The notes beneath the pieces are model-generated. The model was not told where the DNA came from. It ran no database searches and saw nothing but the letters and a program-made list of their open reading frames with translations. Of a stretch of 64,000 nucleotides of DNA, positions 10,103 to 17,624 are shown in pieces. The stretch is from Pseudomonadota bacterium (GTDB lineage: Bacteria > Pseudomonadota > Gammaproteobacteria > Burkholderiales > Chitinibacteraceae), in assembly GCA_026399755.1 (NCBI GenBank), contig JAPLQI010000057.1:1-64000 (forward strand), in the 5' to 3' direction. The position numbers and the translations under genes were made by a program. The number at the start of each line of letters is the position of its first letter. The stretch's first letter is position 1.

Positions 10103-11035
10103 TCAACCATCAGCCGTAATTTTAAGCACCAATTCACGCAATACTTTATTGGCGTCTTCATTGGCCACTTGGCAAGTGCCTGCGTTTTCGTGCCCGCCGC
10201 CGCCGTATTCCAGCATCAGCTCGCCAATATTGGTTTGTGAGCTGCGATTAATAATTGATTTGCCCGTGGCATAAACAGTGTTTTGTTGATGTAAGCCCCA
10301 CAACATATGAATCGAGATATTGCATTGGGGGTAGAGCGCATAAATCATAAATCGATTGGTAGCATAAATTGTTTCTTCATTGCGTAAATCAAGCACTACT
10401 AAATTATCGTAAATACGGCTGCAATTAATTAGTTGCTCTTTGGCTTGTGGGGCGTGTTCAAAATAAACTTCGATGCGTTCTTGAATGTCGGGCAGGCCAA
10501 GGATGTCATCAATATCGTGGCTGCCGCAGTATTTAATTAAATCCATCATTAGTTGGTAATTAGAAATTCTAAAACTCTTAAAGCGCCCTAAGCCTGTGCG
10601 GGAATCCATCAGGTAATTGAGGAGTACCCAATCTCTAGGGGTAAGGATTTCTTCGCGGGTAAATTCGGCCGAATCGGCCTTATCTACCGCAATCATCATT
10701 TCCTCACTAATTTTAGGGAAAGCACTTTTACCGCCGTAATAGTCATAGACAACCCGCGCGGCAGAAGGCGCTTTGGGGTCGATAATATGATTGGTCTTTT
10801 CGCCGACGGTGCGTATTGTTTCGGATGAATGATGATCAAAGGAAATAAACGCGCCTGCCACATAGGGCAAATTGGTGGTGATGTCATTGGCGGTAATGGG
10901 GATCTTGCCATCCTGCATATCTTTAGGATGGACAAATAAAATATCGTCGATCATATCCAGTTCAGTTAATAGCACCGCGCAGACTAAACCATCGAAATCA
11001 CTGCGGGTGACGAGGCGGTATTTGGGTTCTGACAT
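10103..11035 (-). CDS. DHH/DHHA1-family phosphoesterase
   Basis: A 310-residue predicted cytoplasmic metal-dependent phosphoesterase. The N-terminal DHH domain shows TRSDFDGLVCAVLL (Asp ligands) and the signature FDHHSS. The C-terminal DHHA1 domain ends with GGGGHENAGTC, the GGGH motif that binds substrate. The family includes oligoribonuclease NrnA, RecJ, cyclic-dinucleotide hydrolases and exopolyphosphatase-like enzymes; this member has no extra domain that would settle the substrate. Start ATG at 11035 is preceded by AAGGAAATAGCGCC. It follows nfeD-qmcA on the same strand with only 21 bp between, so it may be in the same transcription unit. Confidence 0.8.
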   Translation of the reverse strand: MSEPKYRLVTRSDFDGLVCAVLLTELDMIDDILFVHPKDMQDGKIPITANDITTNLPYVAGAFISFDHHSSETIRTVGEKTNHIIDPKAPSAARVVYDYYGGKSAFPKISEEMMIAVDKADSAEFTREEILTPRDWVLLNYLMDSRTGLGRFKSFRISNYQLMMDLIKYCGSHDIDDILGLPDIQERIEVYFEHAPQAKEQLINCSRIYDNLVVLDLRNEETIYATNRFMIYALYPQCNISIHMLWGLHQQNTVYATGKSIINRSSQTNIGELMLEYGGGGHENAGTCQVANEDANKVLRELVLKITADG

Positions 11036-11056
11036 GGCGCTATTTCCTTACGTGAA

Positions 11057-12007
11057 TTAAGACTGTACGGGTGGTTTAATCACGGACATCGCTGTGGCCA
11101 CCATACCCGCAACGTCACTGGCATTGGCGGGCAGCAACATGGTGTTGCCTTCTTTAGCAATATTGGCAAAGGCCGCTACATATTGCTCAGCTACTTTTAA
11201 ATTAACCGCTTCTAGGCCGCCGGGTTGCTTAATGGTTTGTGCCACCATATGAATCGCTTCGGCGGTGGCGCGGGCGACTAAGCGTAGCGCCTCAGCTTCC
11301 CCTTCTGCTTGGTTAATGGCCGATTGCTTTTGGCCTTCGGATGCATTGATGGCCGCTTGGCGCTCGCCTTCGGAGCGCTGGATTGAGGCTTCACGCTGGC
11401 CGGTGGCTAAGTTGATTTGTTCTTGCTTTACCCCTTCTGATTGCGCAATCCGGCCGCGTTTTTCACGCTCGGCCGTAATTTGCTGCTGCATGGAGTGCAA
11501 GATTTCTTTGGGTGGTGTTAAGTCTTTGATCTCATAGCGTAAAACTTTTACCCCCCAGCTGCGTGCGGCTTCATCCAGCGCATTCACCACAGCGGCATTG
11601 ATGTCATCCCGTTCTTCAAAAGTTTTATCAAGTTCCAGCTTGCCGATGACCGAGCGCAACGTGGTTTGTGCCAGTTGCATAATGGCCATCACGTAATCTG
11701 AGGTGCCATAAGAAGCAAGCTTAGGATCGGTTACTTGGTAATACAAAAGGCCATCAACTTGCAGCTGGGTATTGTCCCGTGTAATACAAATTTGCGATGG
11801 CACATCAAGGGGGATTTCTTTAAGCGATAAGTTATAAGCAACGCGGTCGACAAAGGGCACGATAAAGCTCAGCCCGGGTTGCAATACGGCATGAAACTTG
11901 CCAAGGCGCTCAATAATCAGAGCGTGTTGCTGCGGCACCACTTTGAATGTTTTAGCGATAAAAATAACGGCGATAACGAGAAAAAAAAGTGGGAATCCGA
12001 ATTCCAT
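11057..12007 (-). CDS. qmcA: SPFH/stomatin-like membrane protein QmcA
   Basis: Band-7 (SPFH) protein of 316 residues, anchored by an N-terminal hydrophobic segment (about 3-18). The block VVPQQHALIIERLGKFH is the typical start of the SPFH domain, followed by LDVPSQICITRDN and RSVIGKLELDKTFEERD. A long Ala/Glu/Gln-rich helical region with repeated SEGxRQAAI units (about 190-245) is the flotillin-like coiled coil. Such proteins form large oligomeric rings in the inner membrane and are linked to protease or membrane-quality functions. The ATG overlaps the nfeD stop (TAATG), so translation of the two is coupled, and the NfeD-SPFH pairing is the standard partnership. Confidence 0.9.
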   Translation of the reverse strand: MEFGFPLFFLVIAVIFIAKTFKVVPQQHALIIERLGKFHAVLQPGLSFIVPFVDRVAYNLSLKEIPLDVPSQICITRDNTQLQVDGLLYYQVTDPKLASYGTSDYVMAIMQLAQTTLRSVIGKLELDKTFEERDDINAAVVNALDEAARSWGVKVLRYEIKDLTPPKEILHSMQQQITAEREKRGRIAQSEGVKQEQINLATGQREASIQRSEGERQAAINASEGQKQSAINQAEGEAEALRLVARATAEAIHMVAQTIKQPGGLEAVNLKVAEQYVAAFANIAKEGNTMLLPANASDVAGMVATAMSVIKPPVQS

Positions 12008-12432
12008 TAGGAGTGCCTTAGGGGTGAGTGGTTAAGAATAAGCGAGTTGCCACGGGTGGCAATAATCAGGTAATCGTTTAGGCCGGTTTCTGTGTCGGCC
12101 GCTAGCTCTGCATCCCATAGTGTGCCGCGATAGCGAACTCGGGCGCGACGCGCGTCTTGCCATTCCACAATTTCTACGTGTTGGCCAATGTCGCTGCTGA
12201 TTTCTGCTGGAGGGCTGTTGTGCTGGCTTTGCCAGCGACGTAAGGCCGCCACGGCCACAAGGCCGATCAGGCCAGCGCTAAGGGCTTGCACGGTAAAGCT
12301 AAAGCCCAGCCATGCAGCCAAAGCGGCACTGGCCAAACCAATTGCTACAGCGAGTAAGTAAAAAGTGCCAGTCAGCATTTCTAAGCCGGCAAGCAGCAAT
12401 GCAGCAAGCAGCCAGAGGGTTTGTAAACTCAT
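12007..12432 (-). CDS. NfeD-family membrane protein
   Basis: A 141-residue partner of the SPFH protein. The N-terminal half has hydrophobic helices (LWLLAALLLAGLEML, FYLLAVAIGLASAALAAWLG, ALSAGLIGLVAVAAL). The C-terminal half is the soluble OB-fold NfeD domain (VEIVEWQDARRARVRYRGTL through LILNHSP). I chose ATG 12432 because upstream extension to 12495 needs a TTG codon and adds a charged leader before the first helix; the family is usually 140-150 residues. An inverted repeat TTCCATCA / TGATGGAA at 12510-12531 lies about 80 bp upstream and could be a regulatory site. Confidence 0.85.
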   Translation of the reverse strand: MSLQTLWLLAALLLAGLEMLTGTFYLLAVAIGLASAALAAWLGFSFTVQALSAGLIGLVAVAALRRWQSQHNSPPAEISSDIGQHVEIVEWQDARRARVRYRGTLWDAELAADTETGLNDYLIIATRGNSLILNHSPLRHS

Positions 12433-12588
12433 CACACGGTATCTTTTGATATGAATATCTGCTTTGGTATAGCCGAAATATCTAGGCTCTGGCAAGCAGC
12501 AAGGAAGACTTCCATCAGTTTATTGATGGAAAACAGACAGTATGCTGGGAATTATGACGTGGGGCTTGTGGCTTTTTTGTAAGGAATG

Positions 12589-12625
12589 CCGAGATTGAAC
12601 GAGGCTTGCCACGTCTCAATCTCGG
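12589..12625. terminator. Perfect 10-bp inverted repeat downstream of the lrp gene
   Basis: CCGAGATTGA and TCAATCTCGG are separated by 17 bp. A second, outer-inner pair GACGTGG (12557) / CCACGTC (12609) overlaps it, so two alternative hairpins compete. There is no clear U-run, so it may be a transcript-end stabiliser rather than an intrinsic terminator. Confidence 0.4.
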
Positions 12626-12643
12626 ACCTTTGCTTTCTGCAGC

Positions 12644-13117
12644 TTACGGGTTCAGATGACTTAAAGGTAGGTTGGTGGTGTTTTTGAATTCTTTTAGCAC
12701 AAAGCTCGATTTGATGTCGGCAATACCCGGGTGCTGGAGAAGCTGCCCCATCACAAATTTAGAAAAATGCGTCATGTCTTCAAAGTAAACCTGCAGCAAG
12801 TAATCCATCTCGCCTGTCATCGCGTAGCAGTTGACGACTTCAGACCAATCTTGAATGGCGGTGACAAATTCTTGCAGATGGCTATGGCCGCGTTTTTCAA
12901 GCGAAACGCGGATAAAAGCCTGTAAACCAAGGCCAATTAAAAGTGGATCCAAAAGTGCAACATATTTGCGAATAACACCACTATCTTCGAGTTGTTTGAG
13001 CCTGCGCAAGCAAGGTGAAGGCGATAAAGCGATCATTTCTGCCAGCTCCACATTGCTTAAACGGCCATGTAACTGAAGCTCGTTCAGAATTTTAATATCA
13101 GTCCTATCTAGTTCCAT
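12644..13117 (-). CDS. Lrp/AsnC-family transcriptional regulator
   Basis: A 157-residue feast/famine regulator. The N-terminal winged helix-turn-helix is clear (LDRTDIKILNELQLHGR, LAEMIALSPSPCLRRLKQLE), followed by the RAM ligand-binding domain (AFIRVSLEKRGHSHLQEF, YAMTGEMDYLLQVYF). Ligands in the family are amino acids. It is divergent from phhA, with a shared 156-bp gap that contains an 8-bp palindrome, so it very probably controls phenylalanine/tyrosine catabolism in response to an aromatic amino acid; this is inference from position. Start ATG 13117 has a GGGGAGAAAACACC ribosome-binding region. Confidence 0.88.
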   Translation of the reverse strand: MELDRTDIKILNELQLHGRLSNVELAEMIALSPSPCLRRLKQLEDSGVIRKYVALLDPLLIGLGLQAFIRVSLEKRGHSHLQEFVTAIQDWSEVVNCYAMTGEMDYLLQVYFEDMTHFSKFVMGQLLQHPGIADIKSSFVLKEFKNTTNLPLSHLNP

Positions 13118-13193
13118 GGTGTTTTCTCCCCTTGTTTTATGTTTATTTGGTGTTAAATTGCATAAATATTTATTTTATTGGCATTTTAGAATT

Positions 13194-13212
13194 AAAATTG
13201 CTGAGCAATTTT
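13194..13212. promoter_or_regulatory. Candidate Lrp-type operator between lrp and phhA
   Basis: AAAATTGC-TGA-GCAATTTT is a perfect 8-bp inverted repeat with a 3-bp spacer. It sits in AT-rich DNA 62 bp before the phhA start and 77 bp before the lrp start. Symmetry and AT content fit an Lrp/AsnC dimer site. The role is inferred. Confidence 0.5.
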
Positions 13213-13273
13213 TGTAAAATGAAAAGCTAGTGTAGAACAGTTGCTGTGAAAAATACCATTTAGGAGAAGTCTT

Positions 13274-14059
13274 GTGTATACCGATGAAGCAGCAACCCTC
13301 AGGTCTGATATGCAATTGTCGGTGCCAGAGGCCGTGCTCGATATCCGTGCCTACCCCATTCCGCAGTACACCGATGTCGAACATCAGACATGGGCGACCT
13401 TGATTGCTAATCAAAAAGCCGTCTTGCCGGGCCGTCTTTGCCAAGCTTTTTTGGATGGCATTGAGCAAGTGGGCTTTCCCTGTGATCGTATTCCAAGCCT
13501 AGTCGAAATTAGCGACAAAATAGAAGCGCTCTCTGGCTGGAAGCTGACTCGGGTATCAGGCATTGTGCCGGACGAAGATTTCTTTAAATTATTGGCTCAA
13601 CGTATTTTCCCCTCTACCGATTTTATTCGTAAGCCAGATGAAATTGGCTATACCCCTGCGCCCGATATGTTTCACGATTTGCTAGGGCATGCGCCGCTCT
13701 TGGTTCACCCACGTTTTGCGGCCTTTTTTGAAGCATTTGGCAAAGCCGGTGTGCGTGCTTTTGAGTTGGATCACCCCGCTAAGGTATGGCTGCCGCGTCT
13801 TTATTGGTACACGGTTGAATTTGGCCTGATTCAAGAAGCCAATGGCCTGCATATCTTTGGTGCAGGTATTGCGTCGTCCCCTAAGGAAGTGATGTTTAGT
13901 TTGTCTGATCAAACAAGGAAGCATGCGTTTGATATTGAGGTGGTGGCAGCAACGGCATATGACATTTGGCATATGCAGGAAGATTTGTTTGTAATTGAAA
14001 GCTTTGATGCATTGGAAGAAGACTTTTCAAAATGGACTGCTAAACACGGTTTAAATTAA
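13274..14059 (+). CDS. phhA: Phenylalanine 4-monooxygenase
   Basis: Pterin-dependent non-haem iron hydroxylase converting phenylalanine to tyrosine. The 2-His-1-carboxylate iron site is visible: H134 and H139 in MFHDLLGHAPLL and E182 in WYTVEFGL, closely matching the monomeric Chromobacterium violaceum enzyme (H138, H143, E184). At 261 residues it is the short bacterial form without the regulatory ACT domain. The start is GTG at 13274 with TAGGAG nine bases upstream. It is followed by hppD, so phenylalanine can be channelled through tyrosine and 4-hydroxyphenylpyruvate to homogentisate. Its 3' end is tandemly duplicated (see 14024-14173). Confidence 0.95.
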   Translation: MYTDEAATLRSDMQLSVPEAVLDIRAYPIPQYTDVEHQTWATLIANQKAVLPGRLCQAFLDGIEQVGFPCDRIPSLVEISDKIEALSGWKLTRVSGIVPDEDFFKLLAQRIFPSTDFIRKPDEIGYTPAPDMFHDLLGHAPLLVHPRFAAFFEAFGKAGVRAFELDHPAKVWLPRLYWYTVEFGLIQEANGLHIFGAGIASSPKEVMFSLSDQTRKHAFDIEVVAATAYDIWHMQEDLFVIESFDALEEDFSKWTAKHGLN

Positions 14060-14173
14060 ACCGATATAGACAGGCCGTGATGATGTTTTTATAAAACGAT
14101 TTTTCAAAATGGACCGCTAAGCACGGTTTAAATTAACCCGATATGGCAATGCCGTGGTGATATTTTTATAAAT
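14024..14173 (+). repeat. Tandem duplication of the phhA 3' end, 77-bp period
   Basis: The last 36 bp of phhA and about 40 bp after the stop are repeated once with some substitutions: TTTTCAAAATGGACTGCTAA at 14024 and TTTTCAAAATGGACCGCTAA at 14101. The second copy lies in the phhA-hppD gap. The period is not a multiple of three, and the first copy keeps the functional stop at 14057-14059. Confidence 0.85.
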
Positions 14174-14190
14174 AGAATCACGGTTTTTTT
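14150..14190 (+). terminator. Intrinsic terminator or attenuator between phhA and hppD
   Basis: CCGTGGTGAT pairs imperfectly with ATCACGG and is followed by seven T. It lies inside the second copy of the duplicated segment and ends 31 bp before hppD, so part of the transcripts may stop before hppD. Confidence 0.55.
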
Positions 14191-14220
14191 GTATCTGGGT
14201 TTCACCTACTGGAGAGATAG

Positions 14221-15303
14221 ATGAAAATGGAAAAACCAAGCATTAACCCACTTGAAACCAATGGTTTTGAGTTTGTTGAATACACTGGCAATACTCAGGA
14301 AGCATTAGATAACCTGAAGGCCTTGTTTATTTCTTTGGGTTTTGTGGAAATCGCGCGACACAGAAGCAAAAATGCCAGTCTTTTCCGTCAAGGTGAAATC
14401 AATTTCATCGTCAACGGCGAGCCTACTCAGCCCGCTAGCCAGTTTGCAGCGATTCATGGCCCGTCCGCTTGTGCGATGGCTTGGCGCGTGGCCGATGCAG
14501 ATCGCGCATATCAATACGCCATTGAGCACGGCGCTAAACCTTATAACCGCCCAATTGGCTTTATGGAACTCAATATTCCTGCGGTGGAAGGCATTGGCGG
14601 CTCTGCGCTGTATTTTGTTGATCGCTATGGTAAAGATCAAAACATCTATGACGTTGATTTCGTGCCGCTTGAAGGCGTGGATCAACATCCGGTTGGCGTA
14701 GGCTTATACGAAGTCGATCACCTTACCCATAATGTGATGCGCGGCAATATGGATGTTTGGTCAGGCTTTTATGAAAACATCGCTAATTTCCGCGAAATTC
14801 GTTATTTCGATATCGAAGGCAAGCTGACAGGCCTTGTTTCCCGTGCCATGACCAGCCCTTGCGGCAAGATTCGTATCCCAATTAATGAATCGTCTGATGA
14901 TAAGAGCCAGATTGAAGAATTCTTGCGCCAATACCAAGGCGAAGGCATTCAACATATCGCCATGGCCAGCAACGATATTTTCGCTACAGTAGAAGCATTA
15001 AAAGCCAGTGGCACACGTTTCCTGGATACGCCGGATAGCTATTTCGATCGTACTGATGCCCGCTTGCCAGGCCACGGTGAAGATTTAGAGCGCCTGCGCA
15101 AAAATCGTATTTTGATTGACGGCGCGCCAACCGAAGGCGGTGGCATTCTGCTGCAAATCTTTACTGAAACCGTGATCGGACCCATTTTCTTTGAAATTAT
15201 TCAACGTAAAGGCAATGAAGGTTTTGGCGAAGGCAACTTTAAAGCGCTGTTTGAATCGATCGAAGATGATCAGGTTCGCCGGGGTGTATTAAGCGCAGAT
15301 TAA
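14221..15303 (+). CDS. hppD: 4-hydroxyphenylpyruvate dioxygenase
   Basis: Iron-dependent dioxygenase forming homogentisate from 4-hydroxyphenylpyruvate, the second catabolic step for tyrosine. The iron ligands are in place: H167 (YEVDHLTHNV), H245 (GIQHIAMAS) and E325 (FFEIIQRKG). The C-terminal block GFGEGNFKALFESIE is the conserved substrate-gating helix. Length is 360 residues, normal for the bacterial enzyme. The ATG at 14221 is preceded by GGAGAGATAG. It follows phhA on the same strand; the next enzymes (homogentisate dioxygenase, fumarylacetoacetase) are not in the window. Confidence 0.95.
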   Translation: MKMEKPSINPLETNGFEFVEYTGNTQEALDNLKALFISLGFVEIARHRSKNASLFRQGEINFIVNGEPTQPASQFAAIHGPSACAMAWRVADADRAYQYAIEHGAKPYNRPIGFMELNIPAVEGIGGSALYFVDRYGKDQNIYDVDFVPLEGVDQHPVGVGLYEVDHLTHNVMRGNMDVWSGFYENIANFREIRYFDIEGKLTGLVSRAMTSPCGKIRIPINESSDDKSQIEEFLRQYQGEGIQHIAMASNDIFATVEALKASGTRFLDTPDSYFDRTDARLPGHGEDLERLRKNRILIDGAPTEGGGILLQIFTETVIGPIFFEIIQRKGNEGFGEGNFKALFESIEDDQVRRGVLSAD

Positions 15304-15319
15304 GCTTTCTTGTATGTAT

Positions 15320-15359
15320 AAAGAAACCGCCACAAGCGATCGTTTGTGGCGGTTTCTTT
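15320..15359 (+). terminator. Strong intrinsic terminator after hppD
   Basis: AAAGAAACCGCCACAA pairs with TTGTGGCGGTTTCTTT around a short loop, ending in T-rich sequence. It starts 17 bp after the hppD stop. Confidence 0.9.
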
Positions 15360-15489
15360 GTTTTAAAAGCTGACTTTGTGCTTTCGTTTGTCGATAATAA
15401 GGAAGTGTAGGGTGAGTGCAACCCGCCGGTTTTCGTGGTATTTCATGCCAAAGTCTGATGGGTTCCAGTTTATGTGTGCTAAGTAAGGT

Positions 15490-15770
15490 CAAAAAGATTT
15501 TTTAAGTGCCTTCGGCACGTTGATTTTGGTGCGGCATCCCCGCGGGGGACTCCCTTTCTTGAACGGCCAAGAAAGGAAGCAAAGAAAGCCGCCCCGACCA
15601 GCACGAAGGCCCCTCAGCTGCGGACAATCGAGTCGGCGGCGGGCGGGATTGGCTCGTTCCTCGCTCCCTTGCCGAAACCCCGCCCCGCTTGTTCCTCGCT
15701 TCGGCGTGCTTAAAGGGGACTTTAAAGCCCTATGCGGAGAGCGTGGTTATTGTGTTTTTCGCTGTTTGCT
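15490..15770 (+). repeat. R4 long intergenic repeat, copy B
   Basis: Begins AAAAGATTTTTTAAGTGCCTTCGGCACGTTGATT and ends past CCTATGCGGAGAGCGTGGTT. It is in the + orientation. The gap from 15304 to 15853 contains only the hppD terminator and this element; the open frames across it are repeat-derived. Confidence 0.85.
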
Positions 15771-15853
15771 AAAAAACCTATTTGCTTAGCACTATGTAGT
15801 TGTGCCCATCTTGCAAAAATGTCATTCATGAAATTGGCCTAGCAGGAGCAAAA

Positions 15854-16249
15854 ATGGGAAGCCCTCAGGTTTGTAGCGGTGCCTCTTTGCAATGCAGCTT
15901 TGGCGCAGCGCCCGGCACCTTGATGGTGTTGCCGATTAATCGGGTGATGGTGGGGGGCATGCCTGCGGCTAATTTGATGGATTACATTCCCATTGTAAAT
16001 GTCGCCCCTTTTGGCACTTGCATGAGCATGGCCAATCCTATGGTAATCGCCGCAACGGCCGCGGCTTTGGGCGTGTTGACGCCGATGCCTTGTATTCCGA
16101 TGACCGTTGCACCTTGGATACCCGGCGGCGCGCCGACGGTGCTGGTCGGGCCTATGCCTGCGCTGAGTGCGAGCGGTACTTTGATGTGTACTTGGGGCGG
16201 GGTTATTAAAATTGCGATGCCAGGGCAAATGCAGGATCTGGTGCCTTGA
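15854..16249 (+). CDS. PAAR-like protein, DUF4280 family (T6SS spike tip)
   Basis: A 131-residue protein of the DUF4280 / PAAR-like family, expected to cap the VgrG spike or adapt effectors to it. The family pattern is clear: VCSGASLQCSFGAAPGTL, LPINRVMVGGMPAANLMDY, PFGTCMSMANP, TAAALGVLTPMPCIP, GGAPTVLVGPMPAL, TLMCTWGGVIKI. Six Cys residues are conserved in kind and probably bind metal or form disulfides. Start ATG 15854 is chosen because AGGAG lies six bases upstream; a longer form from TTG 15800 has poor signals. It opens the T6SS locus. No effector domain is attached; a cognate toxin would have to be encoded separately, and none is obvious next to it. Confidence 0.82.
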   Translation: MGSPQVCSGASLQCSFGAAPGTLMVLPINRVMVGGMPAANLMDYIPIVNVAPFGTCMSMANPMVIAATAAALGVLTPMPCIPMTVAPWIPGGAPTVLVGPMPALSASGTLMCTWGGVIKIAMPGQMQDLVP

Positions 16250-16352
16250 TGAGGCTTGCATGGGCTTACTAGAGAAATGCTTTAAGCTGATGGCTGTGCA
16301 TCTCAGCATTGCCATGCCACAATAGCCAGCCTAAAAAAGCCTTACTTAATTT

Positions 16353-16622
16353 ATGCCCACTACAAATCCATTTAGTCAGCTTAATCTCAATCCTGAAGAG
16401 CAACGCGTATGCGCTCTGCTGCAAAAGCAGCGTCAATGCACCAGTGTTGAGCTGATCAGCAAGGCCAAAGTCACCAATCCCAGCGCTGTGATTGATGGCA
16501 TTAATCAGCAGCTGCTCGCTGCTAACAGCCAGTGGCTGATTCAATGCAGCGCAACACGCATTACGGGTCGACAATCAGCCGCGCCTGTTGGCTATTATCG
16601 ATTGCTTAAAAAGTTGTTTTAG
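16353..16622 (+). CDS. Small hypothetical protein with helix-turn-helix-like pattern
   Basis: An 89-residue reading frame from ATG 16353. The stretch CTSVELISKAKVTNPSAVIDGINQQLL followed by ITGRQS and GYYRLL resembles the winged-helix layout of small DNA-binding proteins that deal with alternative-ending domains, but I do not recognise a named family. There is no clear ribosome-binding site. Composition matches neighbouring coding DNA, and no stronger frame exists on either strand. It lies between the PAAR-like gene and the MORN-like gene. A role in T6SS is possible only by position. Confidence 0.45.
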   Translation: MPTTNPFSQLNLNPEEQRVCALLQKQRQCTSVELISKAKVTNPSAVIDGINQQLLAANSQWLIQCSATRITGRQSAAPVGYYRLLKKLF

Positions 16623-16699
16623 TTTTGTATCAGTTTGAATCCTTACTAGGTACAGCCTAATCTTATCAAGGTAAGGTCAAAGCAAAGCTTGGTTTTGTA

Positions 16700-16769
16700 T
16701 AGGGTGTGCAAGTTGTTTTTCTTGCGCACCGCTCTTGGTGCGTAAGGACTGTGTTGTTGTACACCCTAA
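16700..16769. repeat. R2 palindromic repeat, copy 1
   Basis: TAGGGTGTGCAAGT...CTTGCGCACC faces GGTGCGTAAGGAC...GTACACCCTA. About 70 bp with nested inverted arms. It lies in the convergent gap between the 89-residue frame and the MORN-like gene. Other copies are at 17494-17565 and 52260-52331. Confidence 0.85.
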
Positions 16770-16849
16770 GAAATTCAATTAAATACAAGGCTTGTACTCT
16801 CCCTAAGAGTGCACAAGCGAAAGCAGCTAGGATTTGAGTAAACCGTTGC

Positions 16850-17368
16850 TTATGTTTTTAGCCATGTTTTTATCTTAGATATCGGCTTGCCATCTTCTCC
16901 AAGCAGTTTGCCGTCGCTTGCAAACTGCTGAACTTCTTCGTCGCTTAGCCCGTTTTTAAAATGCTGACGCTCTGCCATTTGCCCATTGGGGTGAAAGCGC
17001 AGTTGTTCGCCGTGCAGCAGCCCTGCTTGGTAGTGCTCCAGTTGGGCGACTTTGGCATTATTAAAATAATTTTTACATACGCCTTGCAACTGCCCCTGCT
17101 GATAGCCGCATTCCCGTTGCAAAGCGCCTTGCGATGAAAAAAATTTGGCAGGGCCGTGTAAGGCGCCTTTTTGAAAATGGAGTTGCGCTGAAACCTTGCC
17201 ATTGGGGTGCATCATCAACATCGGCCCATGCAGATCGCCGTTTTTATACTGCATGGAGGCGAGGGGCTTTTTGGCATCCAGCACTTTAAACGGCCCATCC
17301 AGCGCACCTTCATTCATCGTGCCGCTCAGCTTGCTGCTGCCGCGTTCTAGTTCAAAGGGTTGGGGCAT
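16850..17368 (-). CDS. MORN-repeat / YwqK-like protein
   Basis: A 172-residue protein built from about five tandem units of 20-23 residues with the pattern Y/FxNGxLHGPxxxFxxNGxxxxxxxYxxG (for example YKNGDLHGPMLMMHPNGKV and YQAGLLHGEQLRFHPNGQM). This is the MORN-2 / YwqK fold, seen in some antitoxin-like and accessory proteins. The start at 17368 has GGAG at a five-base spacing; the upstream Met at 17389 has no such signal. It lies downstream of vgrG on the same strand, separated by 256 bp of R1, R2 and R3 repeats. Proteins of this type are frequent beside vgrG/PAAR genes, sometimes as immunity or adaptor candidates. Function here is unproven. Confidence 0.7.
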   Translation of the reverse strand: MPQPFELERGSSKLSGTMNEGALDGPFKVLDAKKPLASMQYKNGDLHGPMLMMHPNGKVSAQLHFQKGALHGPAKFFSSQGALQRECGYQQGQLQGVCKNYFNNAKVAQLEHYQAGLLHGEQLRFHPNGQMAERQHFKNGLSDEEVQQFASDGKLLGEDGKPISKIKTWLKT

Positions 17369-17390
17369 GTGATCTCCATGTTTGAGCAAC

Positions 17391-17412
17391 GGCGGGTTTC
17401 ACCCGCCCTACA
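17391..17412. repeat. R1 repeat, half copy
   Basis: GGCGGGTTTCACCCGCCCTAC only, one arm of the R1 palindrome. It is followed by GTAGGGTGGGCACG...GTGCCCAC, a related but divergent inverted repeat at 17420-17448. Confidence 0.75.
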
Positions 17413-17493
17413 AAACCTCAGTAGGGTGGGCACGTCCTTGTGCCCACAATAGGCATCACTAAAGACAAAACTTAGCAAAAAAGCTGATTTTCA

Positions 17494-17565
17494 TAGGGTG
17501 TGCAAGTCGTTTTTCTTGCGCACCGTTTTTTGGTGCGCAACGACTGCGTCGTTGTACACCCTATA
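17494..17565. repeat. R2 palindromic repeat, copy 2
   Basis: TAGGGTGTGCAAGTCG...CTTGCGCACC faces GGTGCGCAACGAC...GTACACCCTA. It is immediately followed by a partial R3 repeat at 17574-17602 (GTGTTCTCTGTGTGGTTCAAGATTTGGG), so three repeat families are stacked in the vgrG-MORN gap. Confidence 0.85.
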
Positions 17566-17624
17566 AAACCGTGTTCTCTGTGTGGTTCAAGATTTGGGTT
17601 TTATTTTTAACTCACCCAAAAGCA

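Noticed and set aside
15520-15789. 89-codon frame after hppD
   Set aside because: Entirely R4 copy B; same reasoning.
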